Source of the DNA: Carposina sasakii
Taxonomy: Eukaryota; Arthropoda; Insecta; Lepidoptera; Carposinidae
DNA: 64,000 nucleotides
Direction of reading: 5' to 3'
Assembly (NCBI GenBank): GCA_014607495.2
Contig: CP053162.1
Coordinates: 3,046,469-3,110,468 of the forward strand
The translations under genes were made by a program, and so were the position numbers. Every line of letters begins with the position of its first letter. The first letter of the stretch is position 1. Below are positions 43,806 through 55,554 of the stretch, piece by piece. Below the pieces are notes generated by a model. The model worked only from the letters and a program-made list of their open reading frames with translations, did not search any database and was not told the origin of the DNA.

Positions 43806-45500
43806 CGGATGTTACTTTTGCCAAGTTTTATTCGTATTGAGTAGAATACACACTACCATGCCCATGTTCATCAACGTTGGAAGCAAAACGTCTGATTAAT
43901 GTTTTTCAAAAGGTGTTTATTGACGCTTTTTCATATGAATAATGTTGTTAATGAATATTTATTAATAGTTAATTATTTTACATGTGTTTCATGGTAATAA
44001 TCTTTTACATTAGTGGTGATAAAACACCTTTAAAATCTGCTAACCGAGCGATTACATTAATCGAACGTTGATGAACACGAGCCAGTACTCATCTCAGCAG
44101 TTAACAAAGTAAATAGCATCTTCTCTATATACAGATGGCGTTGTCATCAGCTGATCCCAAAGAATATTCTATTGAGAAGAAATAGAAAAACATATGTTGA
44201 CTATTTGGGACTGAAACTTAAAAGTATTAATAAATTAGAAACACCAAAATAAAGCTGTTAATGTTAACGTTTAAAAATTTTGAGAAAGTTTTCCTATTTT
44301 TTTGTTAAAGGCCGTTTTGAAACCCCTTTTTGGTGTTAAACCTTTCTAAATGTAGCCCTCTGAAACGTCTATCACACCGACATTAGTCGTCTAATAATAT
44401 ATCTGACCTTTTCACATCTAGTGCAAGAAAAAGAGGCAGATATATTATCTATTATCCGACTCTTTGTATAATAAGCCTTGTAGACTGAAGTGACCACTAT
44501 TCTAAAAAAACCATATCGTCTCTATCTACCTTCAAATTATAACAATTTAGAGATTCTTACTATGTATATAAAGTTAAGTCTTACAAGTTTCCATTACATT
44601 TCCCATGTTTTTATTTCTCATAATTTATTTTCAGTTTAAACGCTTAAGAATAACGTTGGTATGCGATGCACTAATTTCGTATTGAAATACGAAACATTTA
44701 TCTCTGGCTGACGACTTTCAAATACAAAGTTAAAACAAATCGTACACTTTGCTAAATTTACGGCATTAATTAATTCTGACTGAACCATCTATTTTACTTC
44801 TTCTTTGACTTTCCGAAAATATTTAAAATTTCGCTGTACATTATGCTCGATGTTTTTAAGATTTTATCTCTGTAAATGGTCCAATTTCTTGAGTAATGCG
44901 CTTAAATTTATCGTCTAGTAGTTAATTGTTATATAACACTGATAGTTTTATTATTTTATAAATATCATGTAGCATTTATTGAACTCGAAATTAGTTTTAT
45001 ATATTAACGAAGATAACATATTTTATTAAACGTTTTATTATAAGTTGTCGGAGAAAATCTATTATATGTACCAATAATTATATGTATACATTTTGTTTAC
45101 ATACTGCGTCACAATAAAAAAAACTTGGCGATAAGTAAAATTATTTACAATATGATTTAGAATGAAATAACCGTACATTTTTGAACCTTCTGTTGACAAA
45201 TCAGCAATACCTTTTGTCAATATTGTCTGTCAATTTGTACGTAAATAAACAATCCAATTTTATGGTGATTGAAACTTTGATAGCAAAACATTCTTAACTT
45301 AATCTTACTTTATGCAGTAGTTAGGTACTTAAAATTGAAGAAATTAAATTTTATGTTTTTTTGTAAATCATAACATATTGTACATTTAAAAACTTTTCAA
45401 AGTTTTTACTGTAAAGGTTTTACTGTAAATTCTTAGAATTTTTTCATATTATACGTATTCCGTTTTCTATGCAGTTCCTCTAAACATTTAGCTTTCTATT

Positions 45501-48500
45501 CGAAGAAAAACATTATAAGTACCTACTAAACGGAAGATAAAATGCGGGATAGACAGACATACATGTCATCAACTTATGTCAAGTCAATACATTTTATCTT
45601 TCCATTCTATAACGTTTTATCGAAAAGAATAATGAAGGACAGCTAATATTTTATTATCATGTTCCTTTTCCTTTACTGTACATATAAATTAAATATTAGG
45701 GCTTGATGTTACAAGAACTAGGAGAAAGAAAATCGACAATACAATTTTAGTGCTCAGGTTGTAAATACTGTTGTCAATGTATTAAAATCTGGTTATTACT
45801 GAGGTTGACTAGTGTAAGTTAGTTCGAAGATTTTGTAAGCATAATTTTAAGATGCAGTTTGAATTGTAATCTTTATGAAGCTTTTGATGCACTGTATATT
45901 TTCTGAAAATGTTGGATTGGAATCAGTACAAAATAATATTTTAATTTTAATACTTATATTTTGCTATTCAAAATAGTTAATTTTTCATTTGGATCACTGG
46001 ATCAACGTCCACATTTTTTGCATTGTTGATAAATTCAAAATGTATTTGTGAAATATTGTTCGAAGTTTGCTCCATAGCACTTTTACGTTGTTTATACATT
46101 AAAGGGTATACCTATTTTATAGATATCCTTGGCTATTCCACTACCGTACACCTTTTTATTTCAATATTCATTCTAATTAAACTAAAATTGAAGCCTGCCA
46201 ATAAAGTGAGATTCTATTTTACAGTTTCTTATGAGTTAACATATAGTTTAATATCCATATTATTATATTATTTTATAGTATGTTTGCACCTTACCTTATA
46301 TTTACAGTACCTACTTTACAAAATAGTCCGGGTATTTTAAACAAATGAATTTAACAAAAATATAATTATTTAAATTTTTACTACACCCAGTTCATCAAGA
46401 TGTGTTTATTTTATACCAAATATTTTGCGCAGTTATTTTGTATATACTTTCATTTACACAGAGATAAATTTCATTTTTGTATATAATGTAGAAATCAATT
46501 GACGAAACATTAGTAAAGTATATAATAATTATTGTTAATAATCGTATGTATGAAGGAAAATGAAATTGCAATAAAAATTTTAGCTGAGTAGGTATATTGA
46601 CCTACCTACCTATTTACAAGAACTCTTTCTATTATCATATCATTATTATTTTTTTATTTGGATAGCAATAAAATAATTATTTTACAAATGAAATTACCTT
46701 AATACAAATATTTTATTCCAATCATAGGTACATATTGTATTATCGAAGTTTAATAATATTTTTCTTCACTTTTTAAAATGAAATCGTTACACATAAATTT
46801 ATTTTTAAGTAAAGTAGTGCAATGTTTTAGAACTTTCTTCTTATCGAGTCTTACTCTATATCATCCACTTTTCAGAGTGATAGAAATACTTCATCATCTG
46901 TGTTATGTAAACATATATGTACAATAATACAATAAATATATTTGTGATATCAATTTTATTTTATTTTTACCCGACTGCGCGACGCAAAGGAGTGGTACCT
47001 ATGTATGTGAATGTTTGTATATTCCTTTTAAGCACTATACAGGCCAAACGATTGAGCCGATTTTTATGTTTCACGCGTCAATTGATTCCTCTTAGTCCGG
47101 CCAGTCTCACTAAAGACATGACGTTAGTGAAAATCCAATATGGCGACTACTGGAAAAAAAAGTCAACAAACTATATCAAGTGGGGTATCGTTGAATAGGT
47201 GTTTAAAAATCATTTTTAGTTTTCTTTCAACATTTTTCGATTCGACTCACCGTTTAGGACCTATATCGATTTAAAGCTGCGTAATAACCATTCTCACATA
47301 TAAATTTTTAGACAGCAGCAAGACGAAAACTTCTTGCTGCCGAGCATGTTGAGCATATTTCTTGAAGCGTACCTATTAGTAGCTAGGCACTCATAACTAA
47401 AAAGTATAAAGTAAAAAACAATTTGAAAAATCCAAAAACCCGACTGCGTAAAAAAGAACCAAACTATGTACATAATAAAAAAAAACTGAAAAGAAAAAAC
47501 AAGCACTTAGATATCCGGTGGTCTAGAAACCCAGCAAATTTATTTTTATTATTATATTATTTTACTGAATTAACTTCATTGTTTAATGGATTTGATAGAG
47601 AAGATAAAAACAGATCGACATAATAATTTGTTATCTTTATATTTTACTGTATTTTGATTGCCTCCACATTACATATAGGTACCTACTATTAATAATTTTA
47701 TAAGGATTAAGCCTATTTTTCTTTAGCAAATCAATCCTAATCGTTTAAATTTTAGATTCCTAGAATCCATTCTTGATTAACCGTCCTACCCTTCTCAGAG
47801 TAAAGTTAGAGTACTTACATATGTGCACGAAAATAATACCTTAATGTGGACACTCGTTGCAAGTAGGCCGTAAGATTAACTTCTAAAAAAGGTTGTGGCT
47901 TCACAATCAACCAATTTAGCACAGTGTCCAATGCGAAGTGGCACTAAAATGAACGGGGCACACTCTCACACTTTATGCTCTCTATAAACCGGACTGCACA
48001 CTCAATTTTACGACTACCAGCCCACTGTTGGAAGCCGGAGCATTGACGATGCCTTAATTTGATTGAATAATCATTCTTTATATTGGATGGGAGTTGTGAT
48101 ATTATAAGGCACACGCTAAATCGTCAAGAAAGTATGGAGATGTTTGTACTGAGGTGAAACAAGTGGGCCCGAATCGAAGCCTTGGATAGCTTTTGACCCT
48201 ACTACGAAATTGCTTCGGATTCATTCATCTGAGTTCACAACTCATTCGGAACCATAGAGAATAATTCACATTGACTAATATTATAAGCTTTCTATTATCT
48301 AGCCTATACCTGTCAAATAGAGTTCGATCGGAACGAATGAAAAAACGGCGCGACTGATCCGATCGAAGGAAGTTCGTAGTAGGAAACACCTCGATATTCG
48401 GCCGATACTTCGTTTATCGTCACTTCAGAGTAGACCTCCAGATCAAGTGAAGTTTGTTCTTGTCAGTAAATAAATTAAGTATCCCTTTCACTTGGAACAT

Positions 48501-49480
48501 ACATTAAAACTATGTACCTATGAAATTCGCTGTGGACATCTGTAATATTTTTTACAATTCCGAAATCATAAAAACCTATTTGTGAAAACCGTAGGTAGTA
48601 TCAAGAAATATTTGTAGCCACAAATCATATTTATTGTCTCCAAGGAAATGTTCCTTTTATAGAGGTCCTAAAATAATTCTTCTTTTCAACAAAATGGACA
48701 TTTATTTTGGATAGGTTACAAATACATAGGTGCGAATCATCTAGTTACCTGTGCCTCTACCTACCGCCTGTTATTTAATTTCCAGTTACTATTTGGTTTA
48801 AAAATGTCTCTTAATTGATGGTTTAGTTAGATATGTTAAACGTATCTATAAGCGTCTTCTTCGTGATCCTGTAGCTCTCCATGTTGGAAATACAGACGTG
48901 TGTATTATGTTTAGAGATCAAGGGCTAATTTGTACTTTTTCACATGAGTCACATAACATCAACATACCTAAGTATTTTCTTCATAACCAAAATCGACGAA
49001 TGTGTATGCATTCTTCATAACATGATCAGGCTTTTCTCAGTATTTTTCCCATTAAGTCTCTGATAAGATAAAGAGGTAAGATACCTTTTCACAAAAATAT
49101 TGCGCTATAAGAAATTTATCAACTACTCTATCGTTAAAAGGTGTCAGACATACTATGTATAAGGTAGGTTATAAATAAATGGCGTTTGATCTCGTTATGT
49201 ACCTATATCTGATGAAGGTGACAGATATGTCCCCTGAGGATTTTGTGCTTTAAATACAATTATTTTACGAGGGAAACATTTTTTCGTAGATTTTTAAACA
49301 CGATTCTGCTTTTTGAATATTTAATTTAATCTATACTATATAAACTTTATTATAATATAAATTAAAATGAGGTCAAAGTTCAATCTGTACAGTCTGAATA
49401 GTAATTTAATTTTTGATATACCTAGCCCGACAAATGTTCAATATGAAAGTTCAATAAAATTTCATAAAGAATTTTTTTTC
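45501..49480. other. Intergenic sequence without recognised gene
   Basis: AT-rich. Two repeat-like starts (CCCGACTGCGCGACGCAAAGG near 46968, a related CCCGACTGCG near 47440) suggest old element copies. Open frames such as 46023-46340 are AT-rich hydrophobic translations without codon bias. Nothing else was supported. Confidence 0.45.
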
Positions 49481-50470
49481 ATTTTTTAGTATCTTTGCTG
49501 CGTCATCTTAATTACTTAAACGGGTCATTTTAAAATCGGTAGCAGAAAATATCGTCCCCAAACAAAAATAGTTTGTTCACCAATATTTCAAAATATTAAA
49601 AGCGTGTTTAAGTTAAAGTACAAATTAATTAATATATGTTCAAAAGAAAAACGGAGTTATTATTGATTTATCACTTTTTTATGGGAACTATATTTTCTGT
49701 CACCAAAATTTATATTTGTCATCAAGTTGTATCACCAAATAATTAGATCTATCGCCACGAAATATTTTCGTTCTCAGAAAAACAAATGTGTTTCCAGGTA
49801 TGAATCACCAAATTAATGTTAATATATGTGTAAAATAAAAGATGGATCACCAAAGAAATTGTAGTGCATTGATTGAATATAAACGTCGTTCTCACAATAA
49901 TAGTTTTGTTACTTAAATAATAGGTTTGTGCTCAAAATGATAGATCTGTCACCAAATACTTGCAAATTTAGCTAATTGTTTATGGTTACCTATTTGGGCG
50001 GATCCGAATCTGGCAATATAGGTTAGAAGAATGAGGCGGCGTAGACGGCCGCCGGCGATTTCTTCGGTGTTAGGTTACATGTTTAAGTCCAAGACGATTT
50101 CTAGCGATAAAAATATGATATATAAAAATGTATTCTATTCTATTTTATTCTATTTATTGGTGATCACTTTTAATTAATTTGCTTTAATACTTATTAGGAC
50201 AAACCTATTAAAATACATTCAAAAATATTAATTTGGTACTAGACCTTACCTCCAAGATTTTAGGTGATTTTTCGTGGAACTGATTTTATATTGTTTGGTG
50301 ACTAAATTTTGGTGACAAATCTATTATTTTGGGGGTAAACTCTATTATTAAGGAAACAGAAAACGACTTCAATTGGTGACAGCTTAAATCATACCCTTTT
50401 TTTATCAGTAGTAACAGAATAGTAATTCGTGGTAACAGAGGTGTTTTACATACAGGAAAATTCTGTCCCA
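49480..50470. repeat. Element with reiterated TCACCAAA motifs
   Basis: The word TCACCAAA, with variants such as GTCACCAAA and GTGACAAATC, occurs more than ten times. It is mostly in forward orientation before about 50150 and complementary (TTGGTGAC) after it, giving the whole block a weak two-fold symmetry. No ORF is present. Confidence 0.45.
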
Positions 50471-51187
50471 CATCTCAAGGCACTATGAAAAAATCACAAT
50501 ATCTTTTTATTACGATTATATTGATGTTTTGCTTCATATTTAAAATAATTAAGCGGATTTATCATTTTAAAAAAGCTTATCGCTGCCTATTTAACAAATT
50601 TATTGAATCATCTATGATTATTTAAGTTTTAGTTCCGCACTCGTTGTAATAACCGTCGCACCGCTCTGTTACCATGTAAATTAGAAGAATAATAAGAGAT
50701 GTAATGTGATATAAAAGCAACCATACTAACTCACACGCTCTATCATAAATTAAGTCGAGAGAAAGTGTGTCGTAAATTGTTTCTGTCTGCAATGGCTTCG
50801 TCTGTAACCACGAGACACATGGGCGACGTAATTTCTGTAAGTACCAGTTCACACTATGTGGATATAAGTACTAGTATTAATTGCTTAGAAATATTTTATG
50901 TAACATGATAAGTAATATTTCAGAAGAGCTGATTTTATTTTACTGTGAACTTTATATATAAGACTAATAAAATAGATAATCGTTACCGTGACAATTATAT
51001 CCCGTTCAATAGCTGTTCGTTAAAGTCCTAATCGCATTATTGAATATAATGTACCGATGACGAACGTATTTAGATGATAGATTTCGATAGTTACGACGAC
51101 GACTAACGCTAACTATCGATTCGATCAAGAAAAGCTGTTATTCTGTCTACACCCAATGGATAGTCATGGGGTACAGCTAGTATTAAA

Positions 51188-51470
51188 TAAGGGGCCGTCC
51201 ATTAATCACGTGAGGCTTGAAAAGGGGGGGAGGGGTTTGATAAAAATCACGAAATGTCACAAGGGGAGAGGGGAATGTAGTAAAATATCACGTGTTTTTA
51301 TTTTTCATTAGTATTCTAAAAAAATTAAGATTTTTTGTAGATACTAAAAATACACGTGATGTTAGGTGGGGGATGGGGGGTAGTCTTAAACCTCACCATG
51401 TATCACCAAGGGGGAGGGGGGATTAAAAAATGCTTAAAAAAAGATCACGTGATTAATGGACGGCCCCTAA
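51188..51470. mobile_element. MITE with 23-bp inverted termini and TAA duplication
   Basis: GGGGCCGTCCATTAATCACG at 51191 is the perfect complement of the right terminus (51445-51467). TAA flanks both sides (51188-51190, 51468-51470). A second, internal inverted repeat lies at about 51288-51312 and 51336-51360. A 3-bp TAA duplication suggests a PIF/Harbinger-type origin. Confidence 0.75.
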
Positions 51471-51699
51471 GCCAAATGCAACAAGTTAATCCTACTTATT
51501 TGAAAGTTTAATGTAGTTCCAAAACTTGATAAAATTCTATGTACGTTTTATATAGGACGTTTGATCTCTCGAGAGTTCCTGTTTTCGCTCGTACTTAGTT
51601 ATAATGAAAAATTCAGATAACTTCTGCTAGTTTTCCTATTGGAGTCCCTTGAGGTTTCCGGAAGCTATCGAGTGACAAACAAAGCGTAGGCGAGATATT

Positions 51700-52000
51700 A
51701 GGACGGGTTCCCACTGCGCCGGATCGGCAGATCTTCCGAGCCGGTAAAACCGCCAGAAGGGCTAGTACTTGTAGTTTGTAGTGGCTGTACAAGTTTTGTC
51801 ACTACTGAAGTGCCGGTAGACCCACCAGACCGGAGTAATGTGGACGGGTTTGTGCTCCCCTCACGTCATTCGGCTCGCATTTTCTGATAAAAGTAGACGT
51901 GTAGTATGGATCGGATACGGTGTAATATGAACACTCTGTCCGGTGTCCGGATTCCAGCAGATCTACCGGACCGGAGTAGAGGTAACCCGGCCTTACACTA
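51700..52000. repeat. CCGGT-rich repeat-like segment
   Basis: Several similar blocks (GGATCGGCAGATCTTCCG, CCACCAGACCGGAGTAATG, GCAGATCTACCGGACCGGAG) lie within 300 bp. It is probably an old element; no family was assigned. Confidence 0.35.
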
Positions 52001-52450
52001 CTCAAACATTTTATTGCGAAATAAAATGTTTGAATAGGTAGTTAATAGGTAGGTCAATGGAAGATGAATTAAATCTTTTGTATAGAGCTTAGATTAATGA
52101 TAGGTCTTCGATCATTATTCTAAGGAATAGAGTAAGTAGAAGGTTTTTATTTTTAGCACTTCGCTCCCTATTATATTGCTAACTACTAATACTCGTAGAT
52201 ATACGGTAAACATACAGTACAGACATAATATAAGCAAGAAAGGACAAAGATTATTGAAACAAAACTTCATGAAAATGTAAATACTTAGCTGAAACTCATT
52301 CAGAAGTGGATAAAGTTTGTTACTATCCGCCATAAACCCTGCTTAGTCGTTAGACACACCGGCTGCAACATGCCACATTTATTAAACTGGAAAAAACTTC
52401 TAAATTATTTCCATAACACAAATACAAAGTCAGAAAATTAAATGCTATAT

Positions 52451-52456
52451 TTTATT
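52451..52456 (-). terminator. Polyadenylation signal of the small gene
   Basis: AATAAA on the minus strand, 39 bp after the stop codon of the gene at 52495-53281. Confidence 0.5.
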
Positions 52457-52494
52457 TTGTATCAAATAGTAAAATAAGACAATTGGAATAAAAT

Positions 52495-53281
52495 TCAGAA
52501 TTTCCATCCACCGTTCCGACAACAGCTGCAACCATCGGACATCAGACTTTCCGTCGATACTGAGTACATACTTCGGCGATAGGCCATTGACTTGTTCGAC
52601 TTTTTGTTAAACACAGATCGAGCGCGGGGCATATACACTGATTTCGTCGATCTCAGATTTTTCACGGTGGCTCGTTTTGGTCGACGTACTTGCCCAACTT
52701 GCTCCCTGGTATGTTTAGTAATCGTACCTTTATTAGCCTTTTTCTGTACAGGTTTAGTTACACGTTTTTGTGGGCGCCTCATTCTTGGTCGCTTAGAAAT
52801 CTTATTCTGGGGGAGCCCAGAAGATAACACGATACCTTTCGATATGTTTTTAAGTACGTTGTACGCTCTCGTTTTGGCTTCTCTGGTAAGGAATGGGGCG
52901 TAGAATCCTTACAAATTCTTTAACTTTTCTCTTGCTGGTCAGGCCGACTTTTGAAGATTTGCTTGAGCTTGGCTTTGCGGTTGATTGCAGATTTGGTAAC
53001 GTAATTCCATCTCCGCTGCTCAGCGGTAGGGATATATCTCTGTTTTCTGATATATTTGTATTGTCTGTCACGCTTTCAGATACCTTTGCATTTTCCACTG
53101 CCGTTTCTATATCTGCAGGATTCTCCACATTATCTTCAACCTTCACTGTTGTTTCTATATTCTCAGTTGCTTCCACGACATCTTCAATCATTTGGATGGG
53201 GCTCATTATAGATCGCAGTGGTTCATCTACCGACATTTCTATGTCCCCTAACTCACAATTCTGTACCTCAACAGAATCCAT
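52495..53281 (-). pseudogene. Intronless gene of unknown function, frame broken near 52880
   Basis: The first frame (53281-52850, 143 residues) is acidic: it starts MDSVEVQNCELGDIEMSVDE, is rich in E/V/N/T, then turns basic (SSKVGLTSKRKVKEF). A second frame continues on the same strand. It can be followed from about 52890 (REAKTRAYNVLKNISKGIVL) to 52495 and is very basic (RMRRPQKRVTKPVQKKANKG), ending in a Ser/Cys-rich tail (SDGCSCCRNGGWKF). A 1-nt shift near 52880-52890 unites them into a single ~260-residue protein with an acidic N-terminus and a basic C-terminus, suggestive of a nuclear or nucleic-acid-binding protein. I recognise no family. The shift could be a real lesion or an assembly indel. 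Confidence 0.55.
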
Positions 53282-55316
53282 GATTGATTAAAATACAATT
53301 AGAAAAATATATCAAGATAGAAATTAATTTACAAAAATCTTGTAAATATTTTCAACAATTTCAAGCACCTGTTTGACATATAAATTCACAATATTTTTGT
53401 TCTTAAAAAAGGAATCCTTATAAAATTTTGTGTTTATTCTCTTTGCTGCTATATACCCATGTAGTTTTTAATCGAATTCCCCGAAAACCTTCTACAGAAT
53501 ACACTTTATCCCTTGAAATTTTTCCAAAGACATTCGCCTCCTCCAGCAAGATATCTCAGCGAAGATTTTCAGAGAGGAAAGCCCAAGAAGTGATATTGCA
53601 TAATAATGCATATAGATAATATGCGCACATTTCGACATTAGACAAGCACTGGAACTTGGTACTAATACCTTTCCATTTTTATGGACAAGCATGACTTTGG
53701 ACTTCGAGATACCTGCACCGCATATGACTCCTACAGTTTTGTGGTAAAATCTCTCCTAAAGTCATATCTTATATCTTACTCAATCAAAACAATAAGTTTG
53801 ATCTAAAATTTCTAATAATTCAAGTTAGACTTAACCACGCTATTAAACGAACGCACAATTTTTTAAACCTTCCTAGGTACGATAGTATAGTTGGTAATTA
53901 TTAATATCGTTTATGTTCTGGAACAGGACAATTGCTCATAACCGCGTAATCCTTTAAAGGACGGGAAGTCAAACTATTACAAAATACAACATTTCATTTT
54001 AAAAACATTATTTATTTGTTACAACAGTACAGATATATTTTACATGTTATTCCGTCAGGCATTCAGCTACAGGCATACAAGATACATTAGTTATTAATTC
54101 ATTAACATATACCTAAGGCAATAACTTTGTACTTTTGAATTTAGAAGTGGCACCATGTGGTTCTTTCGGCCCTTGGTGCTCTGCCTACCCCGTAAGGGAT
54201 AAATGCGTGATTATATGTATGTATGTATGTTAGGATATCTCTTTATTTAAGATAAAATCTTCAGTATAAATATTGGACTTTAAAAAAATTGACTCGTATT
54301 GCTTAGTGTGGTGAGTATTTATTAAAATTATTACTAATTACCCTAATCAAATACTTATATGTGTTGTGAAAAATTCAATATTAAGCTTTAGATAATCAGG
54401 CATAGGATTTTCTAATTGCTGACGATAGTATTTTTGATCCGCATTCAGTATTTTTAATACCTTACCTTACATTCATCTAGGAAGTAATCAGAAATAATAT
54501 TATCACTTTTAAAAATAAAATAATAATATGTATTTACTAGAAAGTGCTCTTTTGTTTAATTAAGCACCAATTCATGTAATGATTAAATTGTTTCAGCTAA
54601 TAAAATGGCAAAAAAATTAAGAAAGAAAGGCCATTTTGGACAAGTTGATCTTAACTAATTGAACTAAGCATAAATAAAGTTATTGTCTACATCCAGCTTA
54701 TTATGTAGTCTGGTAGGGAGCTCCGACACGATGTTGGAAGGTATTTTATCTGAAACAAAAGGTTTTTTGCTAACAAAAGAAATACAGGTGTTTAATCTCT
54801 TCATTTTAGCGGGTAGATAAAAATCTTTCGTCGACGCTTTACGAAGTTTTGGTCAGTCCATTGTATTCGGACTATCCTTTGTTTCGTAAAATATACAAAA
54901 AAATGTGAAGAAAAAAGGTATTATTTTTTCCGGATCCACATTGTAATAGAATTCTAGAGTACAATTTGTTTCTAATTCCCACCATGATTCAGATAACTCA
55001 ACGGTGCTCAAGAGAGTATCAGTAGTAGGTATATATACTATAATTACAAACCGAAGAGTGTAAGTAAACCTCGGCGATTTTATGCATATTATTAAAAGAC
55101 ATATAATATCTCTTTCTTCCTCCTGAAAAACTTCTTCTTTTACACTTACGAGATTTTCACCCTTAGATTATTCATCGGAGGGAATCATTATTCTAAGTTT
55201 TCACTCTAAGCCGTCCAAACAAACAATGTATGTACCTATTATTACCACACAGTTATCAAAGACTTTACTCTAAAGACAACTGGAAAACAAGACGACAATG
55301 ACCAGTAGGTACTTAC
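53282..55316. other. Intergenic region between the small gene and the thrombospondin gene
   Basis: It contains a common lepidopteran repeat end (CTCTGCCTACCCCGTAAGGG then TATGTATGTATG, 54150-54232). The last coding exon of the thrombospondin gene should lie here. A weak candidate at about 55173-55194 (minus, IPSDE then stop) does not join in phase. Confidence 0.45.
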
Positions 55317-55554
55317 CATTACATCTATACACGAGATTGGACCAAATGATCATCTCCTGAGAGAAGCAGAAGACTCCCAGTCTCCCTCCCTTCAGGGTCA
55401 TGTCATACACATTGCCGGAGTCGGCCACAAGACGGTTGCTCTCGTATATCTTCAGTCGGATGAGACCGATCTTTGGTCTATGCAGTAGACGCCAGCGGTA
55501 AGCGGTCTTCTCGCGCCAGCCAACGTTGCGCGGGTCTTTCCAGAGAAGAGTTAC
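55317..55554 (-). CDS. Tsp: Tsp exon: C-terminal domain part 3
   Basis: It encodes [40 protein letters not shown] and ends [15 protein letters not shown] plus one base, with donor GTAAGT. A short final exon must follow but was not identified with confidence. Confidence 0.95.

Larger units (their letters stand above)
43447..45500 (+). other. Probable Trpm 3' UTR and flank
   Basis: No ORF is present. AATAAA polyadenylation signals occur at 44229-44234 and 44248-44253. Repeat copies at 43485-43610 and 43610-43805 fall inside the likely UTR. Confidence 0.45.

Noticed and set aside
46023..46340. 105-residue hydrophobic frame as a membrane protein
   Set aside because: AT-rich Phe/Leu/Ile/Tyr translation typical of non-coding AT-rich DNA; no splice or homology support.
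52592..53291. Plus-strand frames opposite the small gene (Ser/Thr/Phe-rich)
   Set aside because: They mirror the minus-strand codons. The minus strand has an ATG, a stop and a nearby AATAAA, and gives less repetitive hydrophobic translation.
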